This document shows, in pieces, positions 17,892-25,898 of a stretch of 64,000 bases of DNA (positions are counted from its first letter, which is position 1; each line of letters begins with the position of its first letter). A model generated the notes under the pieces. The model saw nothing but the letters and a program-made list of their open reading frames with translations, searched no databases and had not been told where the DNA came from. The position numbers and the translations under genes are program-made. The stretch spans positions 205,266 to 269,265 of the forward strand of contig NZ_FNEV01000005.1 of NCBI RefSeq assembly GCF_900100295.1, read 5' to 3'. Origin of the DNA: Salimicrobium halophilum (GTDB taxonomy: Bacteria > Bacillota > Bacilli > Bacillales > Halobacillaceae).

Positions 17892-19715
17892 ATGAAAAGT
17901 CTGCTGAAATTCATTACGTGCGGGAGCGTGGATGACGGAAAGTCCACGCTCATCGGGCACATGTTGTATGATGCGAAACTTCTGTTTGCCGATCAGGAGA
18001 AGGCGCTTGAACTCGACAGTAAAATCGGGAGCCGCGGAGGTGACATCGATTATTCGTTGCTGCTCGACGGACTGATGGCTGAACGGGAACAGGGAATTAC
18101 CATTGATGTCGCCTACCGTTATTTCACCACGGACGACCGCTCATTCATAGTAGCCGATACACCCGGTCACGAACAGTATACAAGAAATATGGCCGTCGGA
18201 GCTTCTTTTGCCGATCTCGCAGTGATTCTCGTCGATGCCAGCAAAGGGGTCATCTCCCAGACGAAGCGCCACGCGAGAATCTGCTCGTTGATGGGAATAC
18301 GGCACATGGTGCTGGCCGTCAACAAAATGGATCTCATCGACTACGACGAGGAAGCTTTCAGTAACATCAGACGCGACTTCGAAATGTTCCTCTCCACGTT
18401 TACAGATGTAGAAGCGACGGTGATTCCTGTATCCGCCACCGAAGGCGATAATATAACGGAAAACTCATCAAATACACCGTGGTACGACGGTCCTTCACTA
18501 CTTACATATCTTGAAGATGCGGACCTCACCAAAGATGAAGGGGAGGTACCGTTCGTCATGCCGGTTCAACGGGTCTCCCGTCCAGGGAATCACTTCCGTG
18601 GATTCCAGGGACAGATCGAGTCCGGTCAGATTCGTCCGGGAGATGAAGTGCTTACGCTTCCAAGCAGAGAAAGAGCAAGCGTCAAGAGTCTTCTGGTGAC
18701 GGATGAAGAAGTGGGAGAGGGGGTTGCAGGGCAACCGGTGACCGTGCAACTGGACCGGGAAGTGGACGTCTCCCGAGGGAACGTGCTCACCAACACAGAT
18801 CTTCCGGTCACGGACCGTTTCACCGCAAGCCTTCTCTGGATGGATGATGAGCCGCTGACGGAAGGGAAGAATTTTCTCGTGAAAGCCGGGACGAAGACGA
18901 TTCCGGGGACGGTAGTCGCCATCCATTATAAAACGGATATCAATATCGGGAACCAAATCAAGGTATCGCGAGGAGAGAAGAACGAACTCCTCACCATTGA
19001 AGTTGTCACAGCGGAAAGGAGTGTATTCGACACCTTCCGCAGCAACGAAACATTGGGAGGTTTCATCCTGATCGACCGTGTAACGAACAGCACTGCAGCA
19101 AGCGGCGTCATCGAAGAAACGATTCAAAGATCTCCGAATACGGTTTGGGAAGACACTTCTGTCACCCGCGATTTACGAGCAGGACAAAAAGGCCAGAATC
19201 CGGTCACCCTCTGGTTCACAGGATTATCAGGCTCAGGGAAATCAACACTGGCAAGTGAGGTAGAAGAACAACTTGTACGGGAAGGTTATCATACGATGCT
19301 TCTCGACGGAGACAACGTACGCCATGGTTTGAACGGAGATCTCGGTTTCGATCCCGGCGACCGTTTCGAAAATATCCGCCGCGTTGCGGAAGTCTCGCGT
19401 CTTATGAATGAAGCCGGTTTGATTACACTGACCTCGTTCATCTCTCCGTATCGAACGGATAGGGAGAAAGCGAAGGGAATCATCGGAGAAGCATTCGTGG
19501 AAGTTTACGTCAGCACTCCTCTTCAAGTGTGTGAAGAGAGGGATGTGAAAGGGTTGTATAAAAAAGCGAGAACCGGAAAGATTTCCGATTTCACAGGAGT
19601 ATCGGCTCCGTATGAACCACCTGTGAATCCAGATGTGGAAATTGATACGACTGACGTTCCGCTTGAAGTAGCGGTAAACAATGTGCTGAAAGAAATCAGG
19701 AAGTACCTGGAATAG
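17892..19715 (+). CDS. cysNC: Bifunctional sulfate adenylyltransferase subunit 1 / APS kinase
   Basis: A fusion of 607 residues. The N-terminal GTPase (1 to about 420) drives APS synthesis with CysD and shows GSVDDGKST (11-19), DTPGHEQY and NKMD, followed by two beta-barrel domains. The C-terminal APS kinase domain (from about 430) phosphorylates APS to PAPS and shows GLSGSGKST near 444-452 and LLDGDNVRHGLN. Fusions of this type occur in rhizobia (NodQ), mycobacteria and some Bacillales. The gene starts one base after cysD ends. Confidence 0.95.
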   Translation: MKSLLKFITCGSVDDGKSTLIGHMLYDAKLLFADQEKALELDSKIGSRGGDIDYSLLLDGLMAEREQGITIDVAYRYFTTDDRSFIVADTPGHEQYTRNMAVGASFADLAVILVDASKGVISQTKRHARICSLMGIRHMVLAVNKMDLIDYDEEAFSNIRRDFEMFLSTFTDVEATVIPVSATEGDNITENSSNTPWYDGPSLLTYLEDADLTKDEGEVPFVMPVQRVSRPGNHFRGFQGQIESGQIRPGDEVLTLPSRERASVKSLLVTDEEVGEGVAGQPVTVQLDREVDVSRGNVLTNTDLPVTDRFTASLLWMDDEPLTEGKNFLVKAGTKTIPGTVVAIHYKTDINIGNQIKVSRGEKNELLTIEVVTAERSVFDTFRSNETLGGFILIDRVTNSTAASGVIEETIQRSPNTVWEDTSVTRDLRAGQKGQNPVTLWFTGLSGSGKSTLASEVEEQLVREGYHTMLLDGDNVRHGLNGDLGFDPGDRFENIRRVAEVSRLMNEAGLITLTSFISPYRTDREKAKGIIGEAFVEVYVSTPLQVCEERDVKGLYKKARTGKISDFTGVSAPYEPPVNPDVEIDTTDVPLEVAVNNVLKEIRKYLE

Positions 19716-19758
19716 AAGGCGTTTGTCGTGTTGACATGGAAAAGGGGCTTTTAAGTAT

Positions 19759-21534
19759 ATGACGATAGAGATGGGGTTGGTTTTTGGTATTGTCGGACTT
19801 ATGCTGATAGGTCTCATTATGGAAGTGGGACGGCCGGAGTTGCTCGTGCTGATGACTCTTTTCGTTTTCATCGTATTCGGTTTCATTTCTCCTGAGGAGG
19901 GGCTCGCTGGGTTCTCCAATCAAGGAATGCTGACCATCGGTTTGCTGTTTATTGTCGGAGGTGTCCTCGAGAAAAGCGGACTTGCAGAAAAGCTCGTCTC
20001 CCGCCTCCTCTCAGGTGCAGGAACGGAAAGAAAAGCCAGAGGTCGTCTTCTGCTGCCACTGGCTGGAATGTCAGGGTTTCTGAACAATACACCATTAGTA
20101 GTGACGCTGACACCGGTCGTCCGCAAATGGTGTGAAGCTCACAATCTTGCCCCATCGAAATTTTTGATTCCCTTGTCTTATGCAGCAATTCTCGGAGGCA
20201 CGATGACGCTTATGGGGACATCTACGAACCTTGTGATCCACGGGCTGCTTCTTGATTTTGATGAAGGAGGGTTCCGTTTCTTCGATTTGGCGATTGCGGG
20301 GTTGCCTGTCACAATCGTCGGATTGGTTTACCTTCTTCTGTTTGCTCCTGTGCTGCTTCCGGATCAAAGGAAAGAAGAGGACGAAGAAGAGACACAACCG
20401 AGAGATTTCCTTAGTGAGCTTCGCATTCAGCCTCATTTCCCCTATTCAGGAAAGACTGTCCGGGAGGCGGGGCTTGGCGATTTGAAAGGACTGACCCTTA
20501 TAGAAATAAAGCGGGGGAATAAAAAGATTTCTCCCGTTACCGGAGAAACAATCGTTTTAAACGGAGATCGTCTTTTTTTTACCGGTGTGATAAATTCGAT
20601 AGCGGATCTCGGAAAACGTCGTGGATTGCTTGTTGATACAGGGACTGATCTTAGCATCGCCGATTTGAAGAAAGGGACGAACAAATTGAGAGAAGGCATT
20701 GTTTCCCATCAGTCATCTCTTTTGGGGCGAACGGTGAAAGAGAATCGTTTCCGACAGACATATGATGCTGCTGTTGTAGCAGTTCATCGTAACGAAGAAC
20801 GGGTGGAAGGGAGAATAGGGGATATCCAACCGAAAGCGGGTGATGTGTTACTGATGGTCGCAGGCGAGTCTTTCGATAATCGGGCGAAAAGGCATCGTGA
20901 CTTCTATGTGACCTCTCCTGAAGGGAAAGAGAAATTTTATGAAGATGATCGCACTGGATGGAGCACTCTTCTCATTTTCATTTGTGCGCTCATCTGCGTA
21001 ATGAGCGGATTCCTCAGTATTTTCGAAGCGATGGCCATGGCCGTCGCTTTGCTGCTCACGTTCCGTCTCGTATCTCCGGAAGAAGCATTGAAGATGATTC
21101 AGTTCAAGGTGCTTGTTCTTATTGCAGGAGCTCTCGGAATCGGGAATGTCATCATCGAATCTAAAGCGGCAGCATGGATGGCCCAAGAGCTTTCGGTAGC
21201 GATGGAACCCTACAATGTAATAATGATCCTGGCAGTTCTATATGGTACGACAGCGTTACTGACAGAAATAGTTACAAACAATGCCGCGGCAGTCATCATG
21301 TTTCCTGTCGCATATCAAATCTCTGAGGGGATCGGTATGGACCCGATAGGTATGGCGATTCTCATTGCCATAGCTGCATCTGCAAGTTTTCTTTCTCCCA
21401 TTGGATATCAGACGAACTTGATTGTTCTCGGTCCTGGTGGCTATCGCTTGAGAGACTACTTGAAAGTAGGATTGCCGCTTACTATTTTGACATCTGTCGT
21501 TACCATCGGGATTATCTGTAATTATTATATGTAG
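19759..21534 (+). CDS. SLC13-family permease with two TrkA-C domains, probable sulfate transporter
   Basis: A membrane protein of 591 residues with about eleven membrane segments split by a soluble part (about 210-385) that holds two RCK_C (TrkA-C) domains. SGFLNNTPLVVTLTPVV in the N-terminal half and TEIVTNNAAAVIMFPVA in the C-terminal half are the repeated sodium-dicarboxylate/sulfate symporter motifs. Algal and bacterial relatives transport sulfate. Placement at the end of the sulfate assimilation operon, 43 bases after cysNC, supports a sulfate role. The operon has no CysP-type permease, so this may be the uptake system. A terminator follows. Confidence 0.85.
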   Translation: MTIEMGLVFGIVGLMLIGLIMEVGRPELLVLMTLFVFIVFGFISPEEGLAGFSNQGMLTIGLLFIVGGVLEKSGLAEKLVSRLLSGAGTERKARGRLLLPLAGMSGFLNNTPLVVTLTPVVRKWCEAHNLAPSKFLIPLSYAAILGGTMTLMGTSTNLVIHGLLLDFDEGGFRFFDLAIAGLPVTIVGLVYLLLFAPVLLPDQRKEEDEEETQPRDFLSELRIQPHFPYSGKTVREAGLGDLKGLTLIEIKRGNKKISPVTGETIVLNGDRLFFTGVINSIADLGKRRGLLVDTGTDLSIADLKKGTNKLREGIVSHQSSLLGRTVKENRFRQTYDAAVVAVHRNEERVEGRIGDIQPKAGDVLLMVAGESFDNRAKRHRDFYVTSPEGKEKFYEDDRTGWSTLLIFICALICVMSGFLSIFEAMAMAVALLLTFRLVSPEEALKMIQFKVLVLIAGALGIGNVIIESKAAAWMAQELSVAMEPYNVIMILAVLYGTTALLTEIVTNNAAAVIMFPVAYQISEGIGMDPIGMAILIAIAASASFLSPIGYQTNLIVLGPGGYRLRDYLKVGLPLTILTSVVTIGIICNYYM

Positions 21535-21553
21535 GGGACAATCTTTAAGAAAA

Positions 21554-21595
21554 ACAGCGCCTTCTCTCCTGGAGGGAAGACGCTGTCTATTTTTG
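21554..21595. terminator. Bidirectional terminator between sulfate operon and small minus-strand gene
   Basis: ACAGCG (21554-21559) pairs with CGCTGT (21581-21586), with partial pairing of CTTC/GAAG and CTCC/GGAG inside. CTATTTTTG follows on the plus strand and TTTTTCTT follows on the minus strand, so it can serve both convergent genes. Confidence 0.8.
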
Positions 21596-21634
21596 TGTCT
21601 GCTTTTTCTTTTTCATACGGTGGTGGATGACCTG

Positions 21635-21787
21635 CTACTTCCGTTTACTGCTTCGCCGTAACCATTTCCCGCTTCTTGTCCGCTTGGCACGCTTGGCTTC
21701 TGCCAGTTCCTGTTGTTTTTTCCCTTCCGGTGTCTTGCGGAAGTCCTCTTCGAACTTCTCACGGGCTCTTGTATACAGCAAGGTCAT
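21635..21787 (-). CDS. Small basic protein, member 1 of a three-copy family
   Basis: A 50-residue protein that begins MTLLYTRAREKFEEDFRK and ends with a very basic stretch containing RSGKWLRRSSKRK. AAAGGAGGG stands about seven bases before the ATG, and a sigma-B-like promoter lies upstream (21926-21952). Two close paralogues occur at 34428-34574 and 47079-47222. The shared parts are the N-terminal MTLLY/F-x-(K/R)-(A/G)-R-E and a C-terminal SGK(L/W) with lysines and arginines. No known domain is recognised. The basic tail could bind nucleic acid or ribosomes, but that is a guess. Confidence 0.8.
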   Translation of the reverse strand: MTLLYTRAREKFEEDFRKTPEGKKQQELAEAKRAKRTRSGKWLRRSSKRK

Positions 21788-21925
21788 CGTACTCCCTCCT
21801 TTCCCAGGGAAGTTTCGGAAAGGGTGGAAGGGAGGAATCGATCCTTCCCTTCAGAGTCCGTCCGGAATGGGTGGGGCGTTCAAGGGGGAATAGGCTCCGG
21901 ATAGGTATCCCTTTCTTCTATATAA

Positions 21926-21952
21926 ATTCCCTCTGTGTATACCGGTTCAAAC
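21926..21952 (-). promoter_or_regulatory. Sigma-B-like promoter of small basic protein 1
   Basis: On the minus strand GTTTGA, a 15-base spacer, and GGGAAT. The same element with the same spacer stands before both paralogues. Confidence 0.6.
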
Positions 21953-22001
21953 CAGATTCCACACTATTAGTATATGCAGAAGTTTCCCTTTCTATGATTA
22001 T

Positions 22002-22026
22002 GTTTATTTCTTTTCTATTAGGCAAA
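22002..22026 (+). promoter_or_regulatory. Possible sigma-B-like promoter of the first membrane-protein paralogue
   Basis: GTTTAT, 13 bases, GGCAAA. The -10 part departs from GGGWAW at one position. The better element before the second paralogue (44400-44424) makes this more plausible. Confidence 0.35.
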
Positions 22027-22058
22027 AGAAGAGAAGGGATGGAGAAAGGAAGGTCGTC

Positions 22059-23231
22059 ATGGACACACACAGAAAAATCATCGGCATCGTTGCGGCACCT
22101 GGTTACTCGGACAGAATCGGAGCAGGACTGGAGGAGGCTATGCCTGAACTTCTCGATTACTATGTCGATCACAGCACAGAATGGATCGTGGAGAGCGACA
22201 TCGATTCCCTTACCGGTGTCACAGAGAAGACGGAAGAAGTGATCGCTTCCCTTCTTGAGAAAAAAGAAGACCGGGGATGGGACATGGCGATCTGCCTGAC
22301 GGATCTTCCACTTTTGTACGAAGGAAAGCTGGTTATTGCAGAAGCGAATGAACAACGGGGAGCAGGACTTATCAGTCTGCCGGGACTGGGTGCGACGCCT
22401 CTGATCAAAAGGCTCCGTGAGGCTGTCCTTCATCTGATCAGTGAAATGCATGATGGCAGTACGGATGAACAGAGGAAGAGAGTGGGAGAACGGTGGGAGC
22501 GAAAAAGCACACCGCCTTCCACCTTGAAGAAGAAAGATCCGATGATGCTGATCCGGAAGCGGGGATTCGATCGTCTCTCTCCGATTTACCGCTCCGTGAC
22601 AAATGACGAAGATAATAACATTGATGTCCGCTTCCACGTGGAATCCAGACCCCGGGGAGCGCTCCGTATGGTCACAGGTATGGTCCGGGCCAATCGTCCG
22701 TGGCGGATGTTCCCGTCTTTCTTCCGCATGGTTGCAGCTTCGTTCGGTATCGGTTCCTTCTGTCTGGTTTTTCCTACGCTCTGGATGCTCAGCAATCACT
22801 ATACGGTACCGAGAATCGCAGGGTTAGCTTTGATGGCCACTGGGCTTCTGACTGTCTGGCTCATCGCCGCTCATAAATTATGGGAGAAACCGAAAGAAGC
22901 GCACTCTGCTTATCTCAGCAGGTTATACAATGGAACGACACTGCTCACGCTGTTGACTGGTGTCCTGTTTTATTACGTATTATTATATATTTGTTTCCAG
23001 GGCATGGTGCTGCTTATGGTACCGCTCGATACCGTCGATTCCGAAGTGACAGGAGAATTGAAGCCGAAAGCCTATATTTATATGGCCTGGATCACTGCAA
23101 GCGTATCGACGATTCTCGGAGCGCTCGGAAGCACGCTCGAAAAAGAGGAAACGGTACTCGACGGAACGTATGGATATCGTCAAAAGGAACGATATGAGTG
23201 GGCGAAGGAACAGGAGAAAAAGAATGGATGA
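22059..23231 (+). CDS. Uncharacterised two-domain membrane protein, copy 1
   Basis: A protein of 390 residues without a function I can name. The first 170 residues look like a soluble alpha/beta domain, with IIGIVAAPGYSDRIGAGLE, WDMAICLTDLPLL and the glycine-rich SLPGLGATPLIKRLREAVLHL. A linker with RKRGFDRLSP leads to RGALRMVTGMVRANRPW and then four membrane segments (about 228-250, 258-275, 295-320, 345-362). The tail is charged. A paralogue of the same architecture lies at 44536-45804, roughly half identical by eye over the aligned parts. Relatives in Bacillus have, as I recall, carried doubtful enzyme names. ATG 22059 has GAAAGGAAGG upstream. A bidirectional terminator follows. Confidence 0.85.
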   Translation: MDTHRKIIGIVAAPGYSDRIGAGLEEAMPELLDYYVDHSTEWIVESDIDSLTGVTEKTEEVIASLLEKKEDRGWDMAICLTDLPLLYEGKLVIAEANEQRGAGLISLPGLGATPLIKRLREAVLHLISEMHDGSTDEQRKRVGERWERKSTPPSTLKKKDPMMLIRKRGFDRLSPIYRSVTNDEDNNIDVRFHVESRPRGALRMVTGMVRANRPWRMFPSFFRMVAASFGIGSFCLVFPTLWMLSNHYTVPRIAGLALMATGLLTVWLIAAHKLWEKPKEAHSAYLSRLYNGTTLLTLLTGVLFYYVLLYICFQGMVLLMVPLDTVDSEVTGELKPKAYIYMAWITASVSTILGALGSTLEKEETVLDGTYGYRQKERYEWAKEQEKKNG

Positions 23232-23243
23232 AAATCATAGAGA

Positions 23244-23278
23244 AAGCCGGTCCCTATCGTAGAAGGACCGGCTTATTT
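23244..23278. terminator. Bidirectional terminator between convergent genes
   Basis: AAGCCGGTCC (23244-23253) and GGACCGGCTT (23265-23274) pair perfectly over ten positions. It lies between the membrane protein gene and the convergent pyruvate oxidase gene. Confidence 0.85.
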
Positions 23279-23286
23279 GATTCTGT

Positions 23287-25002
23287 TCAGAAAAGTCGTT
23301 TTACTGCTTTTTTCATGTCCGGCAAATCCATACTTCCTGTTTCGAAGAAATTCTTGATGATGTACTGCGTGTAGTTTACAGCAGAGGTATAGTCGATATG
23401 ACCCGGAAGAGGGGCCATGTCTTCGATGCATACATCAATGATCGCCGGTTTATCGGAGAGGAAAGCCTGTTTCATTTTCGTTTCCATTTCGTCGAAGGAT
23501 TCGATGCGGTACCCTTCTCCGCCACAGTTCTCAGCGAAGCCTGCAAAGTTCACGGGTCCAAGGTCTGTTTGGTAATTCAAATGACCCATCTGTTGCTGTT
23601 CATACTGGATCATGCCGATCGCTTCGTTATTGAGGACGATGACTTTGATTGGTAGCTGATATTTCACGGCCGTAACGAAATCATGCATCATCATCGAGAA
23701 CCCTCCGTCTCCGCAGATGGCGAGTACCTGCTTATCCGGGTGCACGATTTGAGCAGCGAGAGCTCCCGGAAGTCCGATACCCATGGTTGCGAGCTGACCG
23801 GAAATCAGGAATTTCTGATCGATGAACGGAAGGAAACGGGAAGCCCAGACGGTGACGTTGCCGACATCTGCCGAAACGATGGCCCCCGGTTCGAGAAGTT
23901 TTTCCACCTGATACATGACTTGTGGGGCCTGAATCGGTGTTTTTTCTTCCCGTTTCTCTTTTTGCAGGGATATGCGCCACTCGTTCATTTTCTCTTGATA
24001 TTTCTCGAGGTAGGAAGTATCTTCCGTCTGCGTCATTGTCGAGGTGAGGGCGGATAAGGTCGACTTCGCATCCCCGGCGAGTCCGACGGTTACCGGGTAA
24101 TACTTCCCGATATTTTCCGGTTTGTTGTCGATCTGTATTCCATCTACCCCCTCAGGGAAAAAGTCTGAATACGGAAACTGCGTGCCTATTAGAATCAGGA
24201 GATCTGTCTCCTTCACCGCATGATAGGCGGGCTTTGTACCTATTTGTCCGTGATGACCGAGGCAATACGGATGATTGTCAGGAATCAGCCCTTTGGCGAG
24301 AAGACTGAGAATAATCGGAGCCCCCGCTTTCTCAGCGAACGAGAGAAGTTCTTCCTGTGCCCCGAATGTACCCTTTCCAGCCAGAATCACCGGCTTTTCC
24401 GCTTTTTCGATCAGTTCGCGAGCGGCGTTCATGTCTTCCTGGGCAGGGAAAATGTTCGGACGGAAGTAGGTGCTCGTCGTAAGGGACGCTCCGTCCTTCT
24501 GTTTCTCAGCGAACAGATTGTCCGGTACGATCAGTACAGAAACCCCTTTCTGTGCATAGGCTTCCCGGATTGCCTGATTCAAAAGATCTGGGAGTTGTTC
24601 AGAAGATTGCGCCCGTTTGTTGAAGACGGCCACGTCGTCGAACATGCGCTCCAGGTTGATTTCCTGGAAGGCATCTGTTCCTACGGCGGTACTCGACACC
24701 TGTCCGACGATGGCAAGTACAGGAGCGTGATCCCCTTTCGCATCATACAAGCCGTTCAACATGTGTACCCCGCCCGGACCTGCAATGGAAAGGCATACGC
24801 CGAGTTTCCCTGTCAGTTTCGCTTCACTGGAGGCGGCAAGAGAGGCAGTTTCTTCGTGACGCACTTGGATGAAATCAAGGGATTCTGATGTTCGTATGTC
24901 ATCTATTAATTCGTTGATCGAATCACCAGGGAGTCCATAGATATGTTCGACTCCCCAATTCTTCAGTTGGTCTGTCATGATTGCTCCGGTTCTTTGAGCC
25001 AT
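23287..25002 (-). CDS. Pyruvate oxidase, thiamine diphosphate-dependent (YdaP/PoxB type)
   Basis: A 571-residue enzyme of the acetolactate synthase/pyruvate oxidase family. It probably converts pyruvate to acetate or acetyl phosphate and CO2. The N-terminal domain has YGLPGDSINELIDDI and the catalytic glutamate in VRHEETASLAAS near 50. The C-terminal thiamine-binding motif GDGGFSMMMHDFVTAVKY lies near 430-447, followed by NNEAIGMIQYEQQ. The sequence resembles B. subtilis YdaP, a known sigma-B general stress protein, and a sigma-B-like promoter lies upstream here. AAAAAGGAGG precedes the ATG. Confidence 0.88.
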   Translation of the reverse strand: MAQRTGAIMTDQLKNWGVEHIYGLPGDSINELIDDIRTSESLDFIQVRHEETASLAASSEAKLTGKLGVCLSIAGPGGVHMLNGLYDAKGDHAPVLAIVGQVSSTAVGTDAFQEINLERMFDDVAVFNKRAQSSEQLPDLLNQAIREAYAQKGVSVLIVPDNLFAEKQKDGASLTTSTYFRPNIFPAQEDMNAARELIEKAEKPVILAGKGTFGAQEELLSFAEKAGAPIILSLLAKGLIPDNHPYCLGHHGQIGTKPAYHAVKETDLLILIGTQFPYSDFFPEGVDGIQIDNKPENIGKYYPVTVGLAGDAKSTLSALTSTMTQTEDTSYLEKYQEKMNEWRISLQKEKREEKTPIQAPQVMYQVEKLLEPGAIVSADVGNVTVWASRFLPFIDQKFLISGQLATMGIGLPGALAAQIVHPDKQVLAICGDGGFSMMMHDFVTAVKYQLPIKVIVLNNEAIGMIQYEQQQMGHLNYQTDLGPVNFAGFAENCGGEGYRIESFDEMETKMKQAFLSDKPAIIDVCIEDMAPLPGHIDYTSAVNYTQYIIKNFFETGSMDLPDMKKAVKRLF

Positions 25003-25040
25003 TTGGTGGTTCCTCCTTTTTCCTATCGCTAAAGAAATAG

Positions 25041-25065
25041 TAACCCTTTTTTGATACCTCTAAAC
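25041..25065 (-). promoter_or_regulatory. Sigma-B-like promoter of the pyruvate oxidase gene
   Basis: On the minus strand GTTTAG, 13 bases, GGGTTA, about 40-60 bases before the start codon. This fits the general stress consensus and the known sigma-B control of ydaP. Confidence 0.65.
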
Positions 25066-25186
25066 CAACTACTTTTTTCTCTATTAATTAAATAGGAAGA
25101 GATACGTCGATTTTACGTTTTATCAGTAGAACAGGGTGGTAACTTCTAATTAATGTACACAGAAATTTCAGGAAAGGATAGGAGAA

Positions 25187-25882
25187 ATGGTGAAACATAT
25201 CAGAAAAATGTCGTTCTTTTTTCTATTACTGGTGGCAGGCTGTGACATCCGTGTGCTTGATCCGGCCAGTGAGACCGGGAGGAGGATAGAGGATCTTATC
25301 GGACTGAGTTTCTGGATGATGATGCTCGTTCTGGTAATCGTTTTCATTCTATTTATCCACTTCATAAAAAAATACCGTGTCAAAGATGATTCTTACGTAC
25401 CGCCGGAGGAGAAAGAGAATAAATGGCTCGAGATCTCATGGACCGTACTCCCGATCATTCTTCTGATCATTTTGGCGATACCGACTGTGATTGCTACCTA
25501 CAACCTTACATACAAATCGGAAGCAGAGGAAGATTCGTTGAAGAAAGAAGGGCTCCATGTAGAAGTGACAGCGGGACAGTTTTCTTTCACTTTCACGTAT
25601 CCGAACGGGAAAGAATCGACCAACCAGCTACTGTTGCCGGTGGATAGAGAAGTGACGTTTACGTTGACCTCGAAAGACGTGATTCACTCGTTCTGGGTAC
25701 CGGAGCTTTCCGGGAAAATCGATGCGATACCCGGGAAACAGACGCATCTGAAATTCACCCCCAATCAAGTAGGGGGATATCAGGGGAAATGCGCTGAATT
25801 TTGTGGTTCGCATCATGCGATGATGCGCTTCACTACCAGAGTCGTCGAACAGGATACATTTACCGAATGGATGGACAAATAG
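25187..25882 (+). CDS. ctaC: Cytochrome c oxidase subunit II
   Basis: Carries the CuA electron-entry site on the outer face of the membrane. The 231 residues start with a lipoprotein-type signal ending in LVAGC (cysteine 19), followed by two membrane segments (about 40-60 and 86-103) and the cupredoxin domain. The CuA ligands are all visible: H167, C202, E204, C206, H210 and M213. This shows a cytochrome c oxidase and not a quinol oxidase. The fused cytochrome c domain found at the C-terminus of Bacillus caa3 enzymes is missing, so a separate cytochrome c must donate electrons. ATG 25187 has AGGATAGGAGAA before it. Confidence 0.93.
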   Translation: MVKHIRKMSFFFLLLVAGCDIRVLDPASETGRRIEDLIGLSFWMMMLVLVIVFILFIHFIKKYRVKDDSYVPPEEKENKWLEISWTVLPIILLIILAIPTVIATYNLTYKSEAEEDSLKKEGLHVEVTAGQFSFTFTYPNGKESTNQLLLPVDREVTFTLTSKDVIHSFWVPELSGKIDAIPGKQTHLKFTPNQVGGYQGKCAEFCGSHHAMMRFTTRVVEQDTFTEWMDK

Positions 25883-25898
25883 AAGGGAGGTTTCTGTT

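Noticed and set aside
21918..22799. A 293-codon minus-strand frame opposite membrane-protein copy 1
   Set aside because: Antisense to a gene supported by a paralogue. Composition is typical of a shadow frame.
25120..25175. A sigma-B promoter before ctaC (GTTTTA and GGGTGG)
   Set aside because: The spacer is only eleven bases and the -10 part is poor.
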